A DNA stretch of 54,346 nucleotides. It comes from Lachnospiraceae bacterium. Its GTDB lineage: Bacteria > Bacillota > Clostridia > Lachnospirales > Lachnospiraceae. The position numbers were made by a program, and so were the translations under genes. The stretch lies in the NCBI GenBank assembly GCA_017557525.1, contig JAFYYN010000033.1, positions 1 through 54,346 of the forward strand, given 5' to 3'. Under the pieces are notes generated by a model. That model was not told where the DNA came from. It did not search any database and worked only from the letters and a program-made list of their open reading frames with translations. Of the stretch, positions 26,956 to 36,196 are shown piece by piece. The number at the start of each line of letters is the position of its first letter. The first letter of the stretch is position 1.

Positions 26956-27008
26956 GATAACTGCGGAGCAATTCGTAAGTTTGTCATAGAGAAAGAGAGG
27001 ATTTTTAT

Positions 27009-27680
27009 ATGAAGGCAGTAAGCATAGCCATAGACGGACCTGCAGGAGCAGGAAAAAGCACAATAGCAAAGCGTGTGGCTAAGGAGCTTGGATATATTTA
27101 TATAGATACAGGGGCAATGTACAGAGCTCTTGGATACAGCCTCATCAAGGACGGCGTAAATCTGGATGACGAGGCAAAGGTAGTGGAAAACTGCCGCGGT
27201 AAGGAGCTTAAGATAGAGTACAGGGACGGGCTTCAGCATGTAATAGTTAATGATGAGGATGTGACCGGCATGATCAGGACCGATGAGGTAGGCTCGGCAG
27301 CATCCAAGATTTCCGCATACAAAGAGGTAAGAGCCCTGCTTGTTTCAATCCAGCAGAAAATGGCAGAAAAAGAGAGCGTTGTCATGGACGGAAGGGACAT
27401 CGGTTCCGTGGTACTTCCCAATGCCACTCTTAAGATATACTTGACAGCAAGCGTGGAGGAACGGGCTAAGCGCAGATATGCCGAATATATGGAAAAAGGT
27501 CAGGAGTGTGACCTTGAACAGATAAAGAAGGATATCGAGGAGCGCGATCACAGGGATATGACGAGGGAAAATTCTCCGCTTGTATGCGTACCCGATGCAC
27601 ATATAATCGATTCTTCATTCTTAAATATCGATCAGGTCTGTGCGGAAATGTTTAAACTTGTGGAAACGGTTAAGTCATGA
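27009..27680 (+). CDS. cmk: Cytidylate kinase
   Basis: Phosphorylates CMP and dCMP with ATP. A 223-residue NMP kinase with P-loop GPAGAGKST (10-18), IDTGAMYRAL, the CMP-binding and catalytic MDGRDIGSVVLPNA and LID-region REERA-like segments (SVEERAKRRYAEY). Length is standard. AGAGAGGA precedes ATG 27009. The stop overlaps the ispH-rpsA start (ATGA), a conserved arrangement in Clostridia. Confidence 0.96.
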   Translation: MKAVSIAIDGPAGAGKSTIAKRVAKELGYIYIDTGAMYRALGYSLIKDGVNLDDEAKVVENCRGKELKIEYRDGLQHVIVNDEDVTGMIRTDEVGSAASKISAYKEVRALLVSIQQKMAEKESVVMDGRDIGSVVLPNATLKIYLTASVEERAKRRYAEYMEKGQECDLEQIKKDIEERDHRDMTRENSPLVCVPDAHIIDSSFLNIDQVCAEMFKLVETVKS

Positions 27681-29647
27681 AGGTAATCGTAGCTGAAAGC
27701 GCAGGCTTCTGTTTCGGGATAGAACGGGCGGTAAGAACGGTTTATGAACAGCTAAAAAAGGGAAAGACCGTATATACCTTTGGCCCGATAACCCATAATG
27801 AGACCGTGTGTGATGAACTGTCCGAAAAGGGCGTCCGTATAATAACGGATGAAAATGAGATACAGGGTATATCTGATTCCATTATCATTATCAGGTCCCA
27901 CGGCGTAACCGAGGCTCTGTATGAAAAATTAAAGGTCACCGAAGAAAAAAACGGCAACGAGATAATTGATGCAACCTGTACATTTGTAAAAAAGATCCAC
28001 AGGATTGTAAGTGAAGAGTCGGCAGAAGGTGCTGACGTTATCATAATAGGTGACGCTTCCCATCCCGAGGTTCAGGGTATCTGCGGATGGTGCAGGGGCA
28101 GATGCACGGTTATCGATTCTGAGGAAGAAGCCTGTAAATATGAGGTCGGAACGGCTCCCAAAACCATTTTGGTCGCCCAGACAACATTTAATATAAATAA
28201 ATTTAAAGTATTGGTTGAAATTTTAGAAAAAAGAGTATATAATATAAATGTTGTAAACTCGATTTGCAACGCTACCGAGAAAAGACAGCGTGAAACCAAG
28301 GAGCTGGCGGCGTCCTGTGACGCCATGATAGTAATCGGCGGGAATCACAGTTCCAATACGATGAAGCTTGTAGAGATCTCGGAGAAGGAATGCAAGAATA
28401 CTTACCATATACAAACTAGTGTTGACTTAGATTTAAACCATTTCAAGTCTTTCCGTTGCGTAGGTATTACAGCAGGGGCTTCCACCCCAAAAACTATAAT
28501 CAAGGAGGTTCAAGAAATCATGTCAGAAAAAAGTTTTGACGCCATGCTTGACGAATCAATGAAGACAATACACAACGGGGAGGTAGTCGAAGGTAAAGTC
28601 ATTTATGTCAAAGAAGACGAAATTGCTCTTGACATAGGATATAAGGCAGACGGTATTATTCCGAGAAGCGAATATACCAATCAGCCCGGCCTCGATCTTA
28701 GGACTGTTGTAAAAGAAGGCGATACGATTCAGGCAAAGGTACTTAAGGTTAATGATGGTGAGGGTCAGGTTTCACTGACTTACAAGAGACTTGCAGCAGA
28801 GCGCGGAAGCGAGAAGCTTGCTAAGGCTTTTGAAGACAAAGAGGTACTTAAGGCTAAGGTTACAGAGGTACTTGGCGGCGGTATCTGCGTAGTATACGAT
28901 GAGACAAGAGTATTCATTCCCGCAAGTCTTGTTTCCGATACTTACGAAAAGAATCTTGATAAGTATAAGGATCAGGAAATCGAATTTGTAGTTACAGAGT
29001 TCCAGCCCAAGAAGAGAAGGATCATAGGCGACCGCAAGCAGCTTCTTGTTGCTCGTAAGGCAGAGGCTATGAAGAAGCTCTTCGATACGATCAAGGTTGG
29101 CGATGTTATCGAGGGTACTGTTAAGAATATTACAGACTTCGGTGCATTCATCGACTTAGGCGGAGCTGACGGACTCCTTCATATTTCAGAAATGTCATGG
29201 GGCAGGATCGACAATCCCAAGAAGGTATTCAAGGTTGGCGAGACAGTACGTGCATTCATCAAGGATATCCAGGGCAACAAGGTTGCACTTTCAATGAAGT
29301 TCCCTGATCAGAATCCTTGGGCAAACGCTGAAGAGAAGTTTGCAGTTGGCAATATCGTAAAGGGTAAGATTGCCCGTATGACAGATTTCGGTGCATTTGT
29401 AGAGCTTATTCCCGGTGTTGACGCTCTTCTTCATGTATCACAGATTTCAAGAGACCATATTGAGAAGCCTTCAGATGTCTTAAAGGTAGGACAGGAGATT
29501 GAGGCTAAGATCCTTGATGTGAGTCTTGAGGACAAGAAAATCAGCCTTAGCATCAAGGCACTTCTTCCTCCTAAGGAAGATGAGGAGCCTGTTGCCGGTG
29601 AGCAGTCTGAAGAGAGTGCAGATGTAACTGAAAGCGAGAACGCATAA
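27677..29647 (+). CDS. ispH: Fused HMBPP reductase (IspH) and S1 RNA-binding protein
   Basis: A 656-residue fusion. The N-terminal part (1-280) is IspH, the last enzyme of the MEP isoprenoid pathway. Its iron-sulfur ligands are Cys12 (GFCFGI), Cys101 (DATC) and Cys197 (SICNAT), and His40, His75 and His129 sit in TFGPITHN, RSHGV and ASHPEVQG. The C-terminal part (about 282-640) has four S1 repeats, for example GTVKNITDFGAFIDLGGADGL and GKIARMTDFGAFVELIPGVDAL, then an acidic tail. The fusion is known in Clostridia and is often annotated IspH/RpsA. The S1 half prefers AAG and other highly-expressed-type codons more than the IspH half. A ribosome binding site precedes Met282. Confidence 0.95.
   Translation: MKVIVAESAGFCFGIERAVRTVYEQLKKGKTVYTFGPITHNETVCDELSEKGVRIITDENEIQGISDSIIIIRSHGVTEALYEKLKVTEEKNGNEIIDATCTFVKKIHRIVSEESAEGADVIIIGDASHPEVQGICGWCRGRCTVIDSEEEACKYEVGTAPKTILVAQTTFNINKFKVLVEILEKRVYNINVVNSICNATEKRQRETKELAASCDAMIVIGGNHSSNTMKLVEISEKECKNTYHIQTSVDLDLNHFKSFRCVGITAGASTPKTIIKEVQEIMSEKSFDAMLDESMKTIHNGEVVEGKVIYVKEDEIALDIGYKADGIIPRSEYTNQPGLDLRTVVKEGDTIQAKVLKVNDGEGQVSLTYKRLAAERGSEKLAKAFEDKEVLKAKVTEVLGGGICVVYDETRVFIPASLVSDTYEKNLDKYKDQEIEFVVTEFQPKKRRIIGDRKQLLVARKAEAMKKLFDTIKVGDVIEGTVKNITDFGAFIDLGGADGLLHISEMSWGRIDNPKKVFKVGETVRAFIKDIQGNKVALSMKFPDQNPWANAEEKFAVGNIVKGKIARMTDFGAFVELIPGVDALLHVSQISRDHIEKPSDVLKVGQEIEAKILDVSLEDKKISLSIKALLPPKEDEEPVAGEQSEESADVTESENA
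28502..28522 (+). promoter_or_regulatory. Internal ribosome binding site and start for the S1 half of ispH-rpsA
   Basis: AAGGAGGT (28502-28509) lies 11 bases before ATG 28520, codon 282, right at the junction between IspH and the S1 repeats. Re-initiation here would make a free 375-residue S1-like protein. The spacing is slightly long, so the site is plausible rather than proven. Confidence 0.55.
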
Positions 29648-29681
29648 TCTAAAAAGTTTTTTAGGCACAGCCTTTTACTCT

Positions 29682-29719
29682 GAACAGACTTAAAAATTTT
29701 TTAAGTCTGTTCTTTTTTT
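29682..29719 (+). terminator. Intrinsic terminator after ispH-rpsA
   Basis: GAACAGACTTAAAA (from 29682) pairs with TTTTAAGTCTGTTC (to 29712), followed by seven T. A smaller CTAAAAA/TTTTTTAG stem precedes it at about 29649. The cheR ribosome binding site follows immediately. Confidence 0.9.
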
Positions 29720-29731
29720 GGGAGGATATGC

Positions 29732-30505
29732 TTGATCGACACCTATGAATCCTTTAAAAAACAGTTTTACCAGCTTACCGGCATAGATTTAAATGCCTAT
29801 AAGGAAGCCCAGATGAAGCGCAGGATCGATTCACTGATGGCAAGACACAGGATCCCGGGATATACGTCATTTATCAATATTTTAAAGGCTGATAAAGAAA
29901 AATATGACGAGTTTCTGGGATACATTACCATAAATGTTTCAGAATTCTGGAGAAATCCGGACCAGTGGGAGATCCTGGAAAACCAGATACTTCCCCAGCT
30001 TAAGGGCGACGACGGGATAAAGGTATGGAGTGCAGCCTGTTCGACAGGAGATGAGCCATATTCTCTTGTTATGCTGTTAAGCGACCATTATCCTTTGGAA
30101 AAGATAAAGGTCCACGCAACGGATATAGATAAGGCTGTACTCTCAAAGGCAAGGTCAGGTATCTATACAGAAAAGAGCATAAAGGGGCTCCCGGCACGCT
30201 TCAGAAACAGGTATGTTAACCACTTGGGTGACGGAGCGTATGAAATCTCGGAGAATATAAGAAAATGCGTTACTTTCAGGGACCATGACCTGCTAAATCC
30301 CAGATATCCGCTGGATTTCGACATGATAGTATGCCGTAACGTGCTGATATATTTTACGGATGAGGCTAAATCTGCAGTCTTTAAAAAATTTGCCGGGTCG
30401 CTTAAAACAGGAGGCGTGCTGTTCCTGGGCAGCACAGAGCAGATCCTTTATCCGAAGGATTACGGTTTTACGCCGATTTCATCATTTTTTTATAAAAAAC
30501 TATGA
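29732..30505 (+). CDS. cheR: Chemotaxis glutamate O-methyltransferase CheR
   Basis: Methylates glutamates of chemoreceptors using SAM. A 257-residue protein with an N-terminal helical CheR domain (about 1-70), TINVSEFWRNPDQW (family form TNxTxFFR), the SAM loop ACSTGDEPYS (102-111), ATDID and CRNVLIYF near the C-terminus. The start is TTG 29732 after GGGAGGA (29720-29726). No other che genes are nearby, which is common for Lachnospiraceae cheR. It implies a motile, chemotactic organism. Confidence 0.93.
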   Translation: MIDTYESFKKQFYQLTGIDLNAYKEAQMKRRIDSLMARHRIPGYTSFINILKADKEKYDEFLGYITINVSEFWRNPDQWEILENQILPQLKGDDGIKVWSAACSTGDEPYSLVMLLSDHYPLEKIKVHATDIDKAVLSKARSGIYTEKSIKGLPARFRNRYVNHLGDGAYEISENIRKCVTFRDHDLLNPRYPLDFDMIVCRNVLIYFTDEAKSAVFKKFAGSLKTGGVLFLGSTEQILYPKDYGFTPISSFFYKKL

Positions 30506-30523
30506 TGTATTATAGATTTTGTA

Positions 30524-30552
30524 TTGATTTTTTAAAAACAATAGTTTATAGT
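30524..30552 (+). promoter_or_regulatory. Promoter of the plsX-acpP-rnc-smc-ftsY block
   Basis: TTGATT (30524-30529), a 17-base spacer and TATAGT (30547-30552) lie 28 bases before the plsX start. No FapR-like inverted repeat is evident around it. Confidence 0.65.
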
Positions 30553-30580
30553 TATTCCTGGAAGATGGAGAAAGAATACT

Positions 30581-31600
30581 ATGGATAGTTTGGTAAAAGT
30601 GGCAGTTGATGCCATGGGCGGAGACAATGCCCCTTTAGAGCTTGTAAAGGGCACGGTCGAGGCTGTAAATGAAAGTAATGAACTGAAATGCTTCCTTGTA
30701 GGTAATGAGAAGGCGATAAAGGATGAGCTTGCCAAGTACACTTATGATACCGAAAGGATTGAGGTTGTACATGCTGAAGAGGTTATCACAAATGATGAGG
30801 CTCCTGTAATGGCTATAAGGAGAAAGAAAAATTCTTCTGTGGTTGTCGGCCTTAATCTTGTTAAGTCAGGTGATGCCGACGGCTTTATATCAGCAGGCAG
30901 CACAGGTGCGGTACTTGTAGGCGCTCAGCTTATAGCAGGCCGTATCAGGGGCGTTGAGAGGACTCCTTTGGCTCCCGTGGTACCTACACTTAAGGGATGT
31001 TCGCTGCTTATTGACTGTGGTGCCAATGTAGATGCAAGGGCTTCTCATCTTGTACAGTTTGCAAAGATGGGCTCTATTTACATGGAAAACGTCATAGGAG
31101 TTAAGAACCCCAAGGTTGCCATTGTTAACATCGGTACCGAAGAGGAAAAAGGTAATGCTCTTGTTAAAGAGACATATCCTCTGCTTAAAAACTGCTCGGA
31201 CATCAATTTTGTCGGCAGCATTGAAGCACGCCAGATACCTTACGGGGATGCTGATGTAATAGTCTGTGAGGCCTTTGTCGGTAATGTCATACTGAAAATG
31301 TATGAGGGAGTTGCCGGAGCACTCCTTGTTAAGATCAAAGAGGGTCTTACATCCACATTACCCAGCAAGATCGGTGCATTACTTGCGAAAAAGTCTTTGA
31401 AAAGGACTATGAAGGGCTTCAGCATGGATGAATACGGCGGAGCTCCGATGCTCGGATTAAACGGGCTCGTTATGAAAACCCATGGTAATTCAAAGTCTGT
31501 CGAGGTTAAAAACTCAATATTACAATGTATTAAGTTTAGCAAAAGCAATATACCTGACAAGATCAGGAGAAATTTACAGGAAGAAGAAATAGGAGGCTGA
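30581..31600 (+). CDS. plsX: Phosphate acyltransferase PlsX
   Basis: Converts acyl-ACP to acyl-phosphate, the acyl donor for PlsY in phospholipid synthesis. A 339-residue peripheral membrane enzyme with [18 protein letters not shown] at the start, [25 protein letters not shown] and [12 protein letters not shown], all diagnostic. GGAGA precedes ATG 30581. acpP begins one base after its stop, supplying the acyl carrier. Confidence 0.97.
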   Translation: MDSLVKVAVDAMGGDNAPLELVKGTVEAVNESNELKCFLVGNEKAIKDELAKYTYDTERIEVVHAEEVITNDEAPVMAIRRKKNSSVVVGLNLVKSGDADGFISAGSTGAVLVGAQLIAGRIRGVERTPLAPVVPTLKGCSLLIDCGANVDARASHLVQFAKMGSIYMENVIGVKNPKVAIVNIGTEEEKGNALVKETYPLLKNCSDINFVGSIEARQIPYGDADVIVCEAFVGNVILKMYEGVAGALLVKIKEGLTSTLPSKIGALLAKKSLKRTMKGFSMDEYGGAPMLGLNGLVMKTHGNSKSVEVKNSILQCIKFSKSNIPDKIRRNLQEEEIGG

Positions 31601-31601
31601 C

Positions 31602-31832
31602 ATGGAATTTGAGAAGTTGCAGAAAATCATTGCCGAGGTACTGAATGTTGATCCGGATGAGGTTACTATGGATACCACATTCATTGATGATCTTGGAGCT
31701 GACTCACTCGATGTATTTCAGATCATAATGGGCATTGAGGAAGAATTTGATATCGAAATATCCAACGAGGATGCCGAGAATATTGTTACGGTAAGAGATG
31801 CAGTTGAACAGATCAAGAATGCAATAAACTGA
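31602..31832 (+). CDS. acpP: Acyl carrier protein
   Basis: A 76-residue acidic four-helix carrier with the phosphopantetheine serine in GADSLDVFQ (Ser36 region). It delivers acyl chains to PlsX and fatty acid synthesis enzymes. [11 protein letters not shown] here reads [12 protein letters not shown], the usual AcpP context. GAGGCTGAC lies just upstream, so its ribosome binding site is inside the end of plsX. Confidence 0.97.
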   Translation: MEFEKLQKIIAEVLNVDPDEVTMDTTFIDDLGADSLDVFQIIMGIEEEFDIEISNEDAENIVTVRDAVEQIKNAIN

Positions 31833-31836
31833 TTTA

Positions 31837-31860
31837 AGAGGCTGTCAGAAGACAGCTTCT
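31837..31860 (+). terminator. Hairpin between acpP and rnc
   Basis: AGAGGCTGTC (31837-31846) pairs with GACAGCTTCT (31851-31860) around an AGAA tetraloop, followed by CTCTTTGTG. The U-tract is imperfect, so partial termination that raises acpP relative to rnc-smc is a reasonable reading; RNase III processing before its own gene is another. Confidence 0.5.
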
Positions 31861-31884
31861 CTTTGTGTTATATAAGGGGATATA

Positions 31885-32583
31885 ATGTTATCGGAAAATA
31901 AAATATCAGACTTTGAGGCTAAGATTGAGTACACCTTTAAGGACAGGGATCTGCTCGAACTGGCCCTGTCGCATAGCTCGTATATTAACGAGCTGACCGT
32001 GCGCAACAGGCAGTGTAACGAGAGGATAGAATTCCTGGGGGATGCCATTTTAGAGATGGTATCCAGTGAATACCTGTACAAAAACAGGCCTCAGGACAAA
32101 GAAGGTGTTTTGTCAAAGCAAAGAGCTGCGCTCGTTTGTGAAAAAGCACTTGCATCGGCCGCCAGGGCAATCGATCTTGGCGAATATCTGCTCCTCGGAA
32201 AAGGAGAGGCGGCAAACGGCGGTGCCAACAGGGATTCAATCCTTGCGGATGCTTTTGAGGCAATGATCGGAGCTATTTACCTTGACGGCGGCTATGAAGT
32301 TGTAAAGGATTTTATCATTAAAAGGGTACTTGAGAGCGGAAACGGTACCTTTGTTGATTATAAGTCGCGCTTCCAGGAGATAGTTCAGGGAAAGACAAAC
32401 GCAAAAATCGTATATGAGCTTATAGGAGAGACGGGGCCCGAGCATGACAGAAAGTTCGAGGTATCGGTCTCTATTAATGGTATAGTCCTGGGCACGGGAG
32501 TAGGCCATAATAAAAAGTCCGCGGAGCAGAATGCTGCGATGGAAGCAATAGTAAGGACAAGAAGGCAGTCTGACTGGACTTGA
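31885..32583 (+). CDS. rnc: Ribonuclease III
   Basis: Cleaves double-stranded RNA in rRNA and mRNA processing. The 232-residue protein has the signature NERIEFLGDAILEMV with catalytic Glu and Asp, DAFEAMIGAIYLDGG with the second metal site, and a C-terminal dsRNA-binding domain (about 155-225; DYKSRFQEIVQG, VGHNKKSAEQNAAMEAI). It precedes smc, the conserved Firmicute order. Confidence 0.97.
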   Translation: MLSENKISDFEAKIEYTFKDRDLLELALSHSSYINELTVRNRQCNERIEFLGDAILEMVSSEYLYKNRPQDKEGVLSKQRAALVCEKALASAARAIDLGEYLLLGKGEAANGGANRDSILADAFEAMIGAIYLDGGYEVVKDFIIKRVLESGNGTFVDYKSRFQEIVQGKTNAKIVYELIGETGPEHDRKFEVSVSINGIVLGTGVGHNKKSAEQNAAMEAIVRTRRQSDWT

Positions 32584-32605
32584 AAGGTCAGGCAAGGTGT
32601 GAGTT

Positions 32606-35600
32606 ATGTATTTAAAGAGTATAGAAATACATGGTTTTAAATCGTTTGCGAATAAGATACTTTTTGAGTTCCATGATGGTATAACCGCCATCGTAGGACC
32701 TAACGGCAGCGGAAAGAGCAATGTTGCTGATGCGGTACGCTGGGTTCTGGGTGAACAGAGCGCAAAGCAGTTAAGAGGTGCATCCATGCAGGATGTCATA
32801 TTCTCGGGCTCTGAAGCAAGAAAGCCCATGGGATATGCATCTGTAGAGATAACCTTTGATAATTCCGACCACAAGCTCGCCATAGAGTATGAGGAAGTGG
32901 CAGTAGCCCGCCGTGTGTACAGATCCGGCGAGAGTGAGTATCTTATTAACGGCAATGTCTGCAGGCTAAAGGATGTGCAGGAGCTTTTCATGGATACCGG
33001 TATCGGTAAGGAAGGCTATTCCATTATCGGACAGGGCCAGATCGATAAGATCTTAAGTACAAAGCCTGAGGACAGACGTGAGCTTTTTGATGAGGCTGCA
33101 GGTATCGTTAAATTTAAAAAGAGAAAGGGTATGGCTGAAAAAAACCTTTTTGAGGCCACTGAAAACCTTATAAGAGTTAACGATATTATAGGAGAGCTGG
33201 AAAAACAGATCGGACCCTTGGAGAAGCAGTCAGAGGTTGCAAAGGAGTACCTTAAGTTAAAGGAAATACTTAAGAATCTCGAGGTCAACAACTTCTTAAG
33301 GGAGTATGACGAGAGCGGCAAAAAGAAAAAGGACCTTGACGAAAAATGCAAGGCAGCTACCGATGAATTAGAGTCAACCAAGAGTGCAAACGCCCAGGCA
33401 GAAGCTGAATATACAAGGCTTGAAGGCGAGATAGTCGAGATTGACAATTCACTTAACGAGTTGAAAAACGAGCGTCAGGAGACTCTTATCGATATCGAGA
33501 AAAAAGAAGGCGAGATAAAGCTCTTAGACCAGCAGATAGAAAATATCGGCCAGAACAGCCAGAAGATCACCGAACGTGTCGGCGAGATAGATGCCGATAT
33601 AGATGAGAAATTTTCCGAACGCGCAGGCTTTGAAAAGCAGAATTTAACTTTTAAGGATAAGTTAAGTGACTGCGCAGAAAAGAAAGCAAAGGCCGGCGAA
33701 AATCTCGAAAAGATCAGGCGGGAAATAGCAGAGCTAACCGGTTCCATTGAAGAGGCAAACACTGAGATATTAAAGCTTGCAAATCTTGACGGACACGTTA
33801 AGACAAATATCGAACATAACGATACGGTTTTGGAGCAGATAAATATTAGACGTGCAGAGCTTTCAAGCAGACTGCTTGCTTTAAAAAGCGATGAGGCCGA
33901 TCAGTCGGCAATAGCTGATTCACTGCAAAAGAAATATAATGATATCAGTTCCGAGATAAAGGAAAAGGAAGATAAAGCTTCCGGACTTGAAACCGAGATC
34001 ATAGATTTAGATAAAGCTTGTAAAACAATTCAGCAATCCTACGAAAAAGTTAATCATGAATTTTTAGGCTTGAGCTCAAAGGCTGAGGCCTTAAAGCAGA
34101 TTTCTGAAAAGTATGAAGGATATTCCACTCCTGTAAAAAAGGTGATGGAGAAAAAGGAGAGCTTCCCGGGTATCTGCGGAGTCGTAGCCGATCTTTTCTC
34201 GACCTCCAAAGAGTATGAGACAGCTGTAGAAACTGCATTGGGTGCAAGCATCCAGCACGTTGTTACAGAGGATGAAAAAACAGCAAAGGATGTCATAGAA
34301 TATCTTAAGAGGGAAAAGCTCGGACGCGCTACATTTCTGCCAATAACCTCTATAGGAGACGGCTCAAGGGGCAAGGTTGAGACAGGCGTATTTGATGAAA
34401 AGGGCGTTATCGGGGATGCTGCATCCCTCGTTACAGCCGATGAGAAATATTCCGGCATCGTAAAACATCTGCTAAAGAGCTTTGTTGTTGTCGATAATGT
34501 GGACAATGCATTAAAGATTGCAAGAAAGTATGATTATAATACAAGGCTTGTTACTTTAGAGGGTGAGCTCTTGTCCCCCGGCGGCTCCATTGCCGGCGGT
34601 GCCTACAGGTCAAAGGGCAATCTCTTAGGCAGAAAGAGGGAGATAGAAGAGCTTGAGGAGCTGATCGCGAAAAAGCAGGAAGAGCTCGACAGATTAAAGA
34701 AGGAAAGATCTTCCGCAAGCGAAAAGGGAAGAAATGCTTCTTTAGCCTTAGAGGAAATAAAAAACAGCTTAAAAGACGCTTACGTAGAGCAGAATACTGC
34801 TGATATGGAGCTTAAGGCTGCAAGGAAGAGCGTTGAGGATATAAAGACCAGGATCCAGGGCTATAAATCCGAGACCACTGAGCTTGAACAGAAATCGGTA
34901 CAGCTTAAGAAGGATATCGAGCGTGAAAAGCAGAACCTAAGCGAAAATGCCGGAAAGCACAAGGAATATGATGCTAAAATAGAGACTGCAAATGCCGGTA
35001 TTTCAGAAAAGAAGGCTCTTGAGGAAGAAGCATTAAAGCTTGTTTCTGATTATTCTGTGGATTATGCAAATATCGAGCAGGCGGCAAACTATACTTTGGA
35101 AAATATAAACCGTATAGATGCTGAGATCGAGCGCTTAAAGAACGACAAAGAGCGTATAAAGGCCGGTGCCATAGAGTCAGAAAATGAACTAAAGGGCAAG
35201 AAGGAACAGGCTTTAGGATTAAAGGATTTCATCAGTAAAAACAGGGAACAGGCCGAAAAGCTCTTAAACAAAATAGAGGAGCTATCAGCTAAAAAAGAAC
35301 AGATAAATCATGACCACAAGGAGTTCTTTAACTCATGGTCAGAGCTTACAAAACAGATTAACAATCTTGAAAAAGAAGCATTAAGGCTTTCTACCCAGAG
35401 AGATAAATTAGAGGAAATCCTGGATGCTGCAGTAACCTACATGTGGGATGAGTACCAGCTCTCAGTTTCTACTGCAGAGGATTACAGGGACGAGAACTTT
35501 AAGGCTTCTACGGCAAGAAAAGATATAAATGAATGCCGTCAGAACATAAAGAAACTTGGCGATGTAAATGTTAACGCCATAGAAGAATATAAAAACGTTT

Positions 35601-36166
35601 CGGAAAGATACTCACTGCTTACAGGTCAGAGAAATGACCTTACCGAATCAAAGGCTAAGATCGAGGAGATAATCAAGGAACTCGACGAGGCCATGAGAAA
35701 GCAGTTTGCCGAGCGATTTGAGCTTATCAGGCAGGAATTCAATGTTGTATTCAGAGAGCTTTTCGGAGGCGGAAAGGGCGAGCTCGAGCTCATTGAGGAC
35801 GAGGACGTTTTAGAGGCAGGCATAAGGATCATAGCACAGCCGCCGGGAAAAAAGCTTCAGAACATGATGCAGCTTTCAGGTGGAGAGAAAGCGCTTACGG
35901 CTATTAGCCTTCTGTTTGCAATACAGAATCTTAAGCCTTCGCCGTTCTGCCTGCTTGATGAGATAGAGGCAGCTCTCGATGATTCAAATGTTAAGAGATA
36001 TGCAAGTTATCTGCATAAGCTTACCAAGAATTCGCAGTTTATTGTTATCACCCACAGACGCGGCACAATGGCCAGCGCAGATATGCTTTACGGTATCACC
36101 ATGCAGGAAAAGGGTGTATCTACGTTAGTTTCGGTAAGTCTTATAGAGGATGATCTGGATCAGTAA
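32606..36166 (+). CDS. smc: Chromosome segregation ATPase SMC
   Basis: A 1186-residue SMC that loads with ScpAB and extrudes DNA loops. The head has Walker A GPNGSGKSN (31-39) and, at the C-terminal side, the signature QLSGGEKALTA (Leu1090-Ser1091-Gly1092) and Walker B CLLDEIEAALDD (about 1115). Two long coiled coils flank the hinge (about 505-670; SFPGICGVVADLFS, GGSIAGG). Length is standard. scpA and scpB are not in the window. The ATG at 32606 follows a modest AAGG-type site. ftsY follows after 30 bases. Confidence 0.97.
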   Translation: MYLKSIEIHGFKSFANKILFEFHDGITAIVGPNGSGKSNVADAVRWVLGEQSAKQLRGASMQDVIFSGSEARKPMGYASVEITFDNSDHKLAIEYEEVAVARRVYRSGESEYLINGNVCRLKDVQELFMDTGIGKEGYSIIGQGQIDKILSTKPEDRRELFDEAAGIVKFKKRKGMAEKNLFEATENLIRVNDIIGELEKQIGPLEKQSEVAKEYLKLKEILKNLEVNNFLREYDESGKKKKDLDEKCKAATDELESTKSANAQAEAEYTRLEGEIVEIDNSLNELKNERQETLIDIEKKEGEIKLLDQQIENIGQNSQKITERVGEIDADIDEKFSERAGFEKQNLTFKDKLSDCAEKKAKAGENLEKIRREIAELTGSIEEANTEILKLANLDGHVKTNIEHNDTVLEQINIRRAELSSRLLALKSDEADQSAIADSLQKKYNDISSEIKEKEDKASGLETEIIDLDKACKTIQQSYEKVNHEFLGLSSKAEALKQISEKYEGYSTPVKKVMEKKESFPGICGVVADLFSTSKEYETAVETALGASIQHVVTEDEKTAKDVIEYLKREKLGRATFLPITSIGDGSRGKVETGVFDEKGVIGDAASLVTADEKYSGIVKHLLKSFVVVDNVDNALKIARKYDYNTRLVTLEGELLSPGGSIAGGAYRSKGNLLGRKREIEELEELIAKKQEELDRLKKERSSASEKGRNASLALEEIKNSLKDAYVEQNTADMELKAARKSVEDIKTRIQGYKSETTELEQKSVQLKKDIEREKQNLSENAGKHKEYDAKIETANAGISEKKALEEEALKLVSDYSVDYANIEQAANYTLENINRIDAEIERLKNDKERIKAGAIESENELKGKKEQALGLKDFISKNREQAEKLLNKIEELSAKKEQINHDHKEFFNSWSELTKQINNLEKEALRLSTQRDKLEEILDAAVTYMWDEYQLSVSTAEDYRDENFKASTARKDINECRQNIKKLGDVNVNAIEEYKNVSERYSLLTGQRNDLTESKAKIEEIIKELDEAMRKQFAERFELIRQEFNVVFRELFGGGKGELELIEDEDVLEAGIRIIAQPPGKKLQNMMQLSGGEKALTAISLLFAIQNLKPSPFCLLDEIEAALDDSNVKRYASYLHKLTKNSQFIVITHRRGTMASADMLYGITMQEKGVSTLVSVSLIEDDLDQ

Positions 36167-36196
36167 AGACAGAAGTCATTATGGAGGAATGTATAT

